From Gemmatimonadota bacterium (GTDB lineage: Bacteria > Gemmatimonadota > Gemmatimonadetes > Gemmatimonadales > GWC2-71-9), in contig QHUQ01000009.1 in the NCBI GenBank assembly GCA_003221985.1, positions 1 through 9,561 on the forward strand: DNA of 9,561 nt. Reading direction: 5' to 3'. The position numbers and the translations under genes are program-made. Shown in pieces: positions 1 through 5,945 of this stretch (position 1 is the first letter of the stretch; each line of letters opens with the position of its first letter). Below the pieces are notes generated by a model that saw nothing but the letters and a program-made list of their open reading frames with translations, did not search any database and was not told where the DNA came from.

Positions 1-1
1 C

Positions 2-292
2 GAGGGCGACGAGTACTCCCTGACTGTCGCCCTGGATCTCGGCGACGCGCGTCGCCTGTCGGCAAATCGTCCGTACTCCCTCGGCGACTCGATTCCCGCC
101 TACGCGACGGTGACGTGCCTGTGCCGGCCGCTCCGGCCGGACTCGGTGCGGGGGAGCTACGTGATGCAGACGCGGGGATTACGGCAGCTCGCCGGGCGCA
201 TCGACGCGACGCTTTATTTCACCGCGTGGAACGACTCAACCAGGCACGCCACCTATCGGTTGCGGCAACGAATCCACGGAGTCCGTCCCTGA
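2..292 (+). CDS. C-terminal part of an unidentified protein (5' end outside the window)
   Basis: An open frame enters from the window edge and gives 96 residues before TGA at 290-292. I do not recognise the family. The visible part alternates short hydrophobic and polar stretches suggestive of beta structure. It contains a C-x-C pair (VTCLCRPL) around residues 38-42 and a basic, aromatic end (TLYFTAWNDSTRHATYRLRQRI). There is no transmembrane segment in this part. The stop overlaps the ATG of the Omp85-like gene by one base (TGATG), so the two are probably co-transcribed and translationally coupled. By context it could be an envelope protein working with that outer-membrane protein, but this is guilt by association only. 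That it is a real gene is supported by the uninterrupted frame and the neat junction. Confidence 0.7.
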   Translation, partial: EGDEYSLTVALDLGDARRLSANRPYSLGDSIPAYATVTCLCRPLRPDSVRGSYVMQTRGLRQLAGRIDATLYFTAWNDSTRHATYRLRQRIHGVRP

Positions 293-1851
293 TGGCGGTT
301 GGGCGGTTCGGCGGTTTGGCGGTTGGGCTGGTTGCGTTGCTAACCGCCCAACCGCTCAACCGCCTAACCGCCCAGACCGATTCTCCGCCGCCCCAGACGA
401 TCGACACCATCATCATCGAGAATCGCAACATTTTCGATCATGAAGACGTCGCCCCGGATTGGGTGTCGCACCTGGCGAATCGGCTGCACATGCGGACCCG
501 CCCGTGGGTGATCAAGCGGCGGCTGCTGCTGAATCGCGGTGACCCGTTCGATTCGGCGCGGATGGCGGAGAGCGAACGCGCGCTGCGGACCCTGGGGGTG
601 TTTCGCGCGGTGCGCGTGGATACCGTGCGTGCCGCGCCGGGCGGCAGACTCGCGCTGCGTGCCGTCACGGCCGATGGTTGGAGCACGCAGCCGCAGGCGA
701 GCTTTTCCAGCGTCGGCGGCGACAAGACCTGGGGTGTCGGTCTCGTGGAGCGCAATTTCCTCGGGACGGCAACGGAGCTTTCGCTCATCTACGGCAAGAA
801 CCCCGATCGCCGTCGTCTCGATTTCGAATTCATCAATTCGCAATTCTTCGGACGACGCACGCTGCTCATCCTGCGTCACTCCGACTTGTCCGACGGGCGT
901 CACGGCGAATGGACGCTGGGGTTGCCGTTTCACGAGACCGCGGCGCCGCATTCTCTGGAGACGTACGGCGAATACGCGCAAGAGCGCGTGCTGCGCTTTC
1001 GGGACGACGTGCTGCAGGACAGCACGCGCCATCATTTGTTGCGCATCGGCGTAATCGGGGGCATCGCCGCGTCCGCGACGACCCACCGCTACACCCGGGT
1101 GTGGGGCGGCTGGGAGTGGCGCCGCGAGGACTTTGCGGACAGCACGACCGGGCACGTTCCGTACTCCGTGTTCACGACGGCGCGGGCGGGCATCGACGTC
1201 GGTTCGGGGCGATTTCGCGTCCTGGAGCACTTCAACTCGTACTCCCGGCGAGAGGACGTGGATCTGTCGCCCACGTTTCGGGCCGGCATCGTGCTGCAGC
1301 CGGGTGCGGGGGGAGGTGTGGGTTACGAGGTGAGCGGGCAGACGTCGGCCGTCTGGAACCGCGGCTTTGCGGTGTTGCGAGTCGCGGCCAACGGCCTGGA
1401 CTCGACGCGGACGCAGGCGCAGCTGACCGTTGTGAGTCAGAACGTCGGCGGCCATACGCTGATCGCTCACGCCGAGGGCGGCGTCGTGACGCATCCGAAA
1501 CCGGGCGCCGAGTTCGATCCGTGGATCGTACAGCGCGGGCCGCGGTTGTTCGGCGTGCACGACTTTACGGGCACGCGAACCACGTGGTTTGTGCTCGAGG
1601 ACCGGATTCTCGTCGCTGACGGCATGCTGGGTTTGATGGCGCTGGGTCTCGCGCCGTTTGTCGACTACGGCGGTGCCTGGTACGGCGACGAAGGCGCGCG
1701 CCAGGGAGGTGACGCCGGGGTATCGCTGCGCTTTGGGCCGACGCGCGCCGTGCGTGGCGAAGCGGCTGAGCTGGCGTTTGGTTACCGATTCGGGCAGGGC
1801 GTGCGGGGCAAGCGTTGGGCGATCACGTTACGGAAAGGATTCTCCTTCTAA
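292..1851 (+). CDS. Omp85/BamA-like outer-membrane beta-barrel protein with one POTRA-like domain
   Basis: 519 residues from ATG 292, chosen because GGAG at 278-281 lies ten bases upstream, the start overlaps the previous stop, and a signal peptide follows. A longer in-frame start at 115 would run through the preceding gene. Residues 1-28 are the signal peptide. Residues about 35-125 resemble one POTRA domain, with the typical end GDPFDSARMAESERALRTLGVFRAVRV. From about 135 onward the protein alternates polar and aromatic residues like barrel strands and ends in Phe519, the usual outer-membrane targeting residue. Near residues 416-438 a stretch (RLFGVHDFTGTRTTWFVLEDRI) sits where Omp85 proteins carry the lid-loop V/I-R-G-F/Y motif, but that motif is degenerate here. 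With one POTRA it is not BamA itself (normally five). It is more like a D15/surface-antigen or patatin-barrel relative without the enzyme domain. The likely role is export or assembly of a partner at the outer membrane; the substrate is unknown. Confidence 0.82.
   Translation: MAVGRFGGLAVGLVALLTAQPLNRLTAQTDSPPPQTIDTIIIENRNIFDHEDVAPDWVSHLANRLHMRTRPWVIKRRLLLNRGDPFDSARMAESERALRTLGVFRAVRVDTVRAAPGGRLALRAVTADGWSTQPQASFSSVGGDKTWGVGLVERNFLGTATELSLIYGKNPDRRRLDFEFINSQFFGRRTLLILRHSDLSDGRHGEWTLGLPFHETAAPHSLETYGEYAQERVLRFRDDVLQDSTRHHLLRIGVIGGIAASATTHRYTRVWGGWEWRREDFADSTTGHVPYSVFTTARAGIDVGSGRFRVLEHFNSYSRREDVDLSPTFRAGIVLQPGAGGGVGYEVSGQTSAVWNRGFAVLRVAANGLDSTRTQAQLTVVSQNVGGHTLIAHAEGGVVTHPKPGAEFDPWIVQRGPRLFGVHDFTGTRTTWFVLEDRILVADGMLGLMALGLAPFVDYGGAWYGDEGARQGGDAGVSLRFGPTRAVRGEAAELAFGYRFGQGVRGKRWAITLRKGFSF
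294..372. repeat. Inverted array of octamer repeats (GGCGGTTN x4 / NAACCGCC x4)
   Basis: Four direct octamers GGCGGTTN occupy 294-325. A 15-base loop (326-340) follows, then four octamers of the reverse complement NAACCGCC occupy 341-372, one of them with a changed last base. Folded, the two arms give a stem of about 32 base pairs with only two mismatches (302-309/357-364 and 310-317/349-356 junction bases) and several G-U pairs. The array starts at the third base of the Omp85 start codon and encodes its whole signal peptide, visible as an 8-residue periodicity in the protein (AVGRFGGL, AVGLVALL, TAQPLNRL). I recall similar octamer arrays from Gemmatimonadota intergenic regions, but that is memory, not a search. 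Confidence 0.85.
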
Positions 1852-2090
1852 TGGGCATGATGACGAGGATCGACTGGATCGGCTGGCTGGCGACGGGAGT
1901 GTTTCTCGTTTCGTACTTCGCGAAACGGCCCACGACGTTGCGGCGCGTGCAAGGCGTCGCCGCGGGGTTGTGGGCGTTGTATGGCGTGCTGATTCACTCG
2001 CTGCCGGTTATCGTGGCGAACATTCTGGTTGCGAGCGTCGCCGTCATCTCGTCGTTCAGGAAGCCTTCGGCTTTGGCTTCTCCTCCATGA
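1851..2090 (+). CDS. Small three-helix membrane protein, YgjV/SemiSWEET-like
   Basis: 79 residues from ATG 1851, which overlaps the TAA of the Omp85-like gene (TAATG). AAGGA at 1835-1839 supports this start; an in-frame GTG at 1815 would overlap the upstream gene by 37 bases and is less likely. Three hydrophobic helices are visible, about residues 8-24, 31-49 and 51-68. A basic loop (AKRPTTLRR) follows helix 1, and helix 3 carries PVIVANIL, a Pro and Asn pattern shared with YgjV-type inner-membrane proteins and SemiSWEET sugar transporters. No PQ-loop signature is seen, so sugar transport is a guess from topology. SemiSWEETs work as dimers of such bundles. Its 3' end overlaps the convergent VOC gene by 35 bases, so the tail after residue 68 is coded on both strands. 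Confidence 0.7.
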   Translation: MGMMTRIDWIGWLATGVFLVSYFAKRPTTLRRVQGVAAGLWALYGVLIHSLPVIVANILVASVAVISSFRKPSALASPP

Positions 2091-2430
2091 GCGCCATCGG
2101 GTTGTTGTCGGGGTCGTGAAAGAACGCCATCCATAGATCGTAGTCGGCCGCTTCGTGCACGCGGTGCGGCTGGTCCACGAATTTGACGCCGCGCTGCGTG
2201 AGCGTGCGATGCTGCTGCTCGATGTCCTTTACGCGAAAATAGAGAAACGAGCCGGGGTGATCCTGCTCGGCATTCTCGGGCGGCGACAGCATGAGCCGCA
2301 CCGGGCCGACCTGGAAGAACGCCAGTGACGGCGGCGCCTGAAACAAGAGCGGCAGGCCCAGGGTGTCGCGGTGGAACTTCACGGCGCGATCGAGGTCGTG
2401 GACGACGTTGGTGACTTGGGCGAGCTCCAT
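2056..2430 (-). CDS. VOC-family protein (glyoxalase/bleomycin-resistance fold)
   Basis: 124 residues, a normal length for a single VOC polypeptide. The N-terminal beta-alpha-beta unit shows the family pattern DLDRAVKFHRDTLGLPL (12-28). The second unit begins at YFRVKDIEQQHRTLTQRGVKF (64-84) and ends with FFHDPDNNPMALMEE (103-117). In metal-dependent relatives the residue two positions before the last strand's end (DPDGNxIEL) is a Glu ligand; here it is Ala114. The first ligand position is Gln5, which is acceptable in glyoxalase I. The protein may therefore bind a ligand without classical metal catalysis. A strong ribosome binding site (GGAGGAG, complement of 2433-2439) precedes the start. The gene diverges from the MarR regulator across a palindrome, so it is the likely regulated target. 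The substrate is unknown. Confidence 0.88.
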   Translation of the reverse strand: MELAQVTNVVHDLDRAVKFHRDTLGLPLLFQAPPSLAFFQVGPVRLMLSPPENAEQDHPGSFLYFRVKDIEQQHRTLTQRGVKFVDQPHRVHEAADYDLWMAFFHDPDNNPMALMEEKPKPKAS

Positions 2431-2470
2431 TGCTCCTCCGCGGGAAGTAGTTAGCTTTAGCTAAGTAATT
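2431..2470. promoter_or_regulatory. Divergent promoter region between VOC gene and marR-type gene
   Basis: These 40 bases separate two divergently read start codons and are clearly more AT-rich than the flanking coding DNA. On the VOC side lies the Shine-Dalgarno (complement of 2433-2439). On the MarR side no Shine-Dalgarno is visible, and the AT-rich TAAGTAATT (2462-2470) directly touches the ATG. This suggests a leaderless or nearly leaderless transcript, with a promoter overlapping the operator palindrome. No confident -35 box can be assigned. Confidence 0.6.
2451..2464. promoter_or_regulatory. Palindromic operator candidate, MarR-type
   Basis: TTAGCT-TT-AGCTAA is a perfect 6+6 palindrome with a two-base centre. 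It extends outward to matching TA pairs at 2448-2449 and 2466-2467 with one mismatch on each side, giving about 20 bases in all. Size, AT-richness and position between a MarR gene and its divergent neighbour fit the operators of MarR-family autorepressors. Binding would cover the promoters of both genes. The assignment rests on symmetry and position, not on a known consensus. Confidence 0.65.
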
Positions 2471-2994
<524 letters not shown>

Positions 2995-3069
2995 CTCCAA
3001 CCTTCTTCTGCTTGCTCTTCCACCTGTCGATTTGAAGCCTCGTTGTTCGACGCAGAGGTACACCCAACC

Positions 3070-3075
3070 AGGAGG
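3070..3075 (+). promoter_or_regulatory. Shine-Dalgarno site of the alpha/beta-hydrolase gene
   Basis: AGGAGG lies five bases before ATG 3081. It is the strongest plus-strand ribosome binding site in the window, in contrast to several neighbours that have none. It fixes the start of the hydrolase and keeps the full signal peptide. Confidence 0.8.
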
Positions 3076-3080
3076 AACCG

Positions 3081-3944
3081 ATGGTTCGCAGCACGCTCAT
3101 CGCGGTTATCATGCTCGGCGCCGCCACTGTTGCGGCTGCCCAGGCGACCGGTCACCGCGTCCAGGTCAACGGCATGCGGATGTATTACGAAGTGTCCGGC
3201 GCGGGTGAGCCGCTGATCGTCCTGCACGGCGCCTACATGAACATCCCGACCATGGGCGCGATCATCCCGGAGCTCGCGAAGACGCATCGGGTCTACGCGC
3301 TCGAACTGCAAGGGCACGGACGGACCACCGATATCGATCGGCCCATCACCTATCCCAACCTGGCGGACGATGTGGCGGCGTTCATGGACGCGGTGGGACT
3401 CAAGAAGGCGGACGTGTTTGGCTACTCGATGGGCGCGGCGGCGGGGCTGCAGTTCGCGATCCGGCATCCGGAGAAGATCAACCGCCTGGTCGCGGCGTCA
3501 GCCGCGTACGACGCGCAGGGCTGGCAGCCGGAGTTCAAAGCGATGATCCCGCAGATGAACGTGGACATGTTCCCTCCGATGCTCGAGCAGGAATACCGGA
3601 AGCTCGCCGTCAACCCGAGCGGTTTTCGCGAGCTGGCCCGCAAGCTGATCGCGCTCGAGAGCGAGCCGATGGCGTGGGAGGCCGACGTGAAGAGCATGAA
3701 GACCCCCGTGCTGATTATCGCCGGCGACGCCGACGTCTCGACGCTCGAGCACAACGTATCGCTGTTCCGCCTGCTCGGCGGGGGCGCCATGGGCGACCTG
3801 GGCAAGCCGCTGGCTGCCTCGCGCCTCGCCGTTTTGCCGGCGACTTCGCACACCGCCGTCATCACCCAGGTGGGGCTGCTGCACCCGATCATCGAGCAGT
3901 TCCTCAGGGGCGAGACTCCCAAGAGCTTCTTCGGCGGTAACTAG
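3081..3944 (+). CDS. Exported alpha/beta-hydrolase
   Basis: 287 residues, preceded by an excellent AGGAGG (3070-3075) five bases before the ATG. Residues 1-21 form a Sec signal peptide (basic VRS start, hydrophobic core, end AAAQA), so the enzyme is periplasmic or secreted. The fold's landmarks are in order: oxyanion region LIVLHGA (45-51), nucleophile elbow G-Y-S-M-G with Ser116, acid Asp216 in IIAGDADVS (an alternative is Asp218), and His257 in LPATSHTAV. The cap region (about 140-200) is helical and rich in Met and Pro. The substrate cannot be read from the sequence; esterase or lactonase-like activity is typical of such exported members. It follows the tRNA gene by 86 bases that show no other feature. 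The stop is followed almost at once by a transporter remnant. Confidence 0.9.
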   Translation: MVRSTLIAVIMLGAATVAAAQATGHRVQVNGMRMYYEVSGAGEPLIVLHGAYMNIPTMGAIIPELAKTHRVYALELQGHGRTTDIDRPITYPNLADDVAAFMDAVGLKKADVFGYSMGAAAGLQFAIRHPEKINRLVAASAAYDAQGWQPEFKAMIPQMNVDMFPPMLEQEYRKLAVNPSGFRELARKLIALESEPMAWEADVKSMKTPVLIIAGDADVSTLEHNVSLFRLLGGGAMGDLGKPLAASRLAVLPATSHTAVITQVGLLHPIIEQFLRGETPKSFFGGN

Positions 3945-3945
3945 C

Positions 3946-4233
3946 GCGCACATTCCCCGCTGGCATGCCGGCGCCGGCTCTCTGTGGGCGATCGCCGTGC
4001 TCGGCGTGGTCTGCACGGCAGCTGGGCTGATCGTGTTCTTCCGCTTGATCGCCGAGGCCGGACCGAGTCGGGCGAGCGTGATTACTTACCTGAATCCGCT
4101 CGTGGCCGTCGTCGTCGGCGTCGTGGCGCTCGGCGAACATCTCGGGGCGATGTCGATCCTGGGATTGCTGCTGATCCTGGTGGGCTCGTGGGTCTCCACG
4201 GGCGCGTTGCATCCTAGCGAATCTGCTAGATAA
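3946..4233 (+). pseudogene. C-terminal remnant of an EamA/DMT-family transporter
   Basis: The reading frame over 3946-4233 encodes the end of the second EamA repeat. It starts around AHIPRWHAGAGSLWAIAVLGVV and continues through AAGLIVFFRLIAEAGPSRASVITYLNPLVAVVVGVVALGEHLGAMSILGLLLILVGSWVSTG, which includes the family's NPLVAVVVG...LGE signature. About three transmembrane helices remain of the usual ten. The rest is absent: upstream, the frame runs into the hydrolase gene in another register. The only early start codon is GTG 3997, inside a helix, with no ribosome binding site. The simplest view is a gene truncated by deletion or rearrangement whose breakpoint lies within a few bases of the hydrolase stop (3944). 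The remaining frame is undamaged, so the event may be recent. An expressed small membrane protein is a weaker alternative. Confidence 0.75.
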
Positions 4234-4609
4234 CCTGACCGAAACAAAGCCGATAGCCGTTGCAATCATCGATCTCGAAGTCGCGGCAGCCGTAGTGCTG
4301 GTCACGCGGGGCTCGCACGATCTTGACGCCCTTCGATTTGAATTCCTTGTGTAGCTCATCAGCATTGTCGATCCAGATATACGCGTCCCACGCCCCGCCG
4401 TCGGGATCGACGGACCGATTGGGCCGGATGGGACCGGACCGTTCGAACTGCGACAGCATGATGATGATGCCGCTTCGTTTCACCATACAGAAAGAGGGAG
4501 GATCGTTCCACAGGCGCTCGTAGTTGAAGCCGAGCTTGTCGCGATAATAGTTGGCCGTGACCACGACGTCATCGACCATGAAGTAGGGCGCGATACCCCA
4601 GCCGCTCAT
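4226..4609 (-). CDS. VOC-family protein (glyoxalase/bleomycin-resistance fold), second copy
   Basis: 127 residues. The opening APYFMVDDVVVTANYYRDKLGFNYERLW (7-34) is the first beta-alpha-beta unit. WDAYIWIDNADELHKEFKSKGVKIVRAPRDQHYGCRDFEIDDCNGYRLCFGQ (74-125) is the second, ending in the DCNGYxLCFGQ form common in bleomycin-resistance-like members. It is not closely similar to the other VOC protein in this window. Four cysteines (41, 108, 116, 122) are notable in a small cytoplasmic protein. The ATG lies one base after the stop of the upstream beta-lactamase-like gene, and its ribosome binding site (GGAAGGAG, complement of 4621-4628) sits inside that gene's end. The two therefore form an operon with likely coupled translation. 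The 3' end overlaps the transporter remnant by eight bases. The ligand is unknown, and resistance to a drug is not shown. Confidence 0.88.
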   Translation of the reverse strand: MSGWGIAPYFMVDDVVVTANYYRDKLGFNYERLWNDPPSFCMVKRSGIIIMLSQFERSGPIRPNRSVDPDGGAWDAYIWIDNADELHKEFKSKGVKIVRAPRDQHYGCRDFEIDDCNGYRLCFGQVI

Positions 4610-4610
4610 A

Positions 4611-5918
4611 TTAATGCACTCTCCTTCCCGGTATGTGCTGGCCGTTCTGATGGAGTACCAGCCCGTCCGGTCTGAACGTCAGCTGGGCGTCGACCACCTT
4701 CAGAAAAAACGTCGAGTCCGATTCGGCAAAAATGGCGAACCGCGGCTGCGCGGTTGCCTGCAGGAACAGGTGCGCGGCTTCGCGCGTGACGACGATGTGG
4801 AATGCGGGCGTCAGCTCATACTCGCCGATGTAGCGCTGCAGCACCGTGGAATCCACCGCCACTTCGGTATGCGGCTGCGGCAGGGGCCGCAGCGGGAACG
4901 TTTCATCCAGCAGATGAAATCCGATGTCGTCCACGCTCTCATTCTTGTTTGACAGCGCGACGACGCCGATGTGGCGCACCGGATCGAATCCGATGAAGGT
5001 GCGGTAGCCGCCGGTCCCACCGTTGTGCCACACGATGTTGCCGACCGGGCGCTGCAGAATGTGCCACGCCAGCCCAATCTTGAGATGGGAATCACCAGTC
5101 GCGTGGCGCTCGCTGTGGGTCTGCCACAGCGTGCGCGAAAGCGGCGTCGCCGTCGAATCGAGATTCGCCGCGAGAAACGTGAGCATGTCGCCCACGGTCG
5201 ATCGCAGCGCGCCGGCCCCCGCGAGCGTGGGGAGGTCCCAGTTGGGCACCACGTGCCCCTCGGCGTCATGGCCGGGCGCGAGCCGCGCGCGCAATTCCGG
5301 CGTCAGCGTGATCGCCGTTTCGCGCATGCCGAGCGGCGTAAGCACTCGGCGGGTCACGAGGTCCTCATAGCTCATCCTCGCCTTCAGGGCGAGCACGTGC
5401 CCCAACAGACCCACGCCGAGGTTCGAGTACTCGTATTCGGCGCCCACGTCGCGCGGCAGTTGATAGCCCGACAGGAACGCGTACATCTGCGGCACGCTGT
5501 AGTCGGCGTACGGGTTCATCGAATCGTGCGGGGCAAAGTTGGACGGCATGCGGGGAAGCCCGGAGACTTGCGTTGCCAGGTCGAGCAGCGTGATCTGCCT
5601 GCCGTTCCGCGCCGGCATGTGGACCGATCTGGGCAGGAATTTCGCGACGGGGTCGTCGAGCTTCACCTCACCGCGCGCGACCATGTCGGCCAGCAGCGAT
5701 GCGGTGAAGACCTTCGTGATGGACCCGATCTCGAACACGCGGTCCGCCGCCACCCCGACGGCGACGACGCGTTTGCCGCCGGCATCGCGCAGGCCGACCA
5801 CGATCCCGCTCTCCTGACTGACCCGCGGCGCCAGCATCGCCCGGACCGCGGAGTCGGATGGCAGCGCCTGCTGCGTGGCGCACGCGACGCTCAGCGCAAA
5901 GGCGGTGATGAAATGCAT
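4611..5918 (-). CDS. Exported serine beta-lactamase/PBP-like hydrolase (class C-like fold)
   Basis: 435 residues from ATG 5918. An in-frame start at 6212 would add an unrelated, charged, low-quality N-terminus antisense to the SulP gene and is rejected. Residues 1-15 are a short signal peptide (FITAFALSVACA). Cys13 follows S-V-A, a poor lipobox, so lipidation is doubtful. The catalytic set is complete: S66-I-T-K69, Y164-S-N166, and H298-N-G300 in place of KTG, the arrangement of the broad Beta-lactamase (PF00144) family of esterases, D-aminopeptidases and class C enzymes. A C-terminal beta-rich domain (about 355-435, starting with the phrase LQRYIGEYEL) is the small accessory domain often fused to this family. 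The enzyme is probably periplasmic and acts on peptides or esters; true beta-lactamase activity is not implied. It is the first gene of an operon with the VOC gene. Confidence 0.9.
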   Translation of the reverse strand: MHFITAFALSVACATQQALPSDSAVRAMLAPRVSQESGIVVGLRDAGGKRVVAVGVAADRVFEIGSITKVFTASLLADMVARGEVKLDDPVAKFLPRSVHMPARNGRQITLLDLATQVSGLPRMPSNFAPHDSMNPYADYSVPQMYAFLSGYQLPRDVGAEYEYSNLGVGLLGHVLALKARMSYEDLVTRRVLTPLGMRETAITLTPELRARLAPGHDAEGHVVPNWDLPTLAGAGALRSTVGDMLTFLAANLDSTATPLSRTLWQTHSERHATGDSHLKIGLAWHILQRPVGNIVWHNGGTGGYRTFIGFDPVRHIGVVALSNKNESVDDIGFHLLDETFPLRPLPQPHTEVAVDSTVLQRYIGEYELTPAFHIVVTREAAHLFLQATAQPRFAIFAESDSTFFLKVVDAQLTFRPDGLVLHQNGQHIPGRRVH

Positions 5919-5945
5919 GCCCGAATTTAGTATCTTCTCGCCGCC
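5919..5945. promoter_or_regulatory. Very short divergent promoter region
   Basis: Only 27 bases separate the two divergent start codons (5918 minus, 5946 plus). Inside is an AT-rich island, GAATTTAGTATCTTC (5923-5937). It reads TAGTAT (5928-5933) on the plus strand and TACTAA (complement of 5927-5932) on the minus strand, both acceptable -10 elements placed so that the transcripts would begin at or near the start codons. Neither gene has a convincing Shine-Dalgarno here, in keeping with leaderless transcripts. Any -35 elements would lie inside the opposite coding region. Confidence 0.5.

Noticed and set aside
364..1560. 398-codon minus-strand open frame opposite the Omp85-like gene
   Set aside because: Its composition is Arg/His/Pro-rich and typical of antisense frames in GC-rich DNA; the plus strand encodes a recognisable POTRA and barrel.
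3001..3069. Possible terminator after tRNA-Cys (CCTC...GAGG around 3043-3057)
   Set aside because: Only four base pairs with a long loop and no T-run; too weak to call.
4971..5930. 319-codon plus-strand open frame opposite the beta-lactamase-like gene
   Set aside because: It has no motif and is full of Arg and His; the minus strand holds the complete SxxK, YxN and HxG set.
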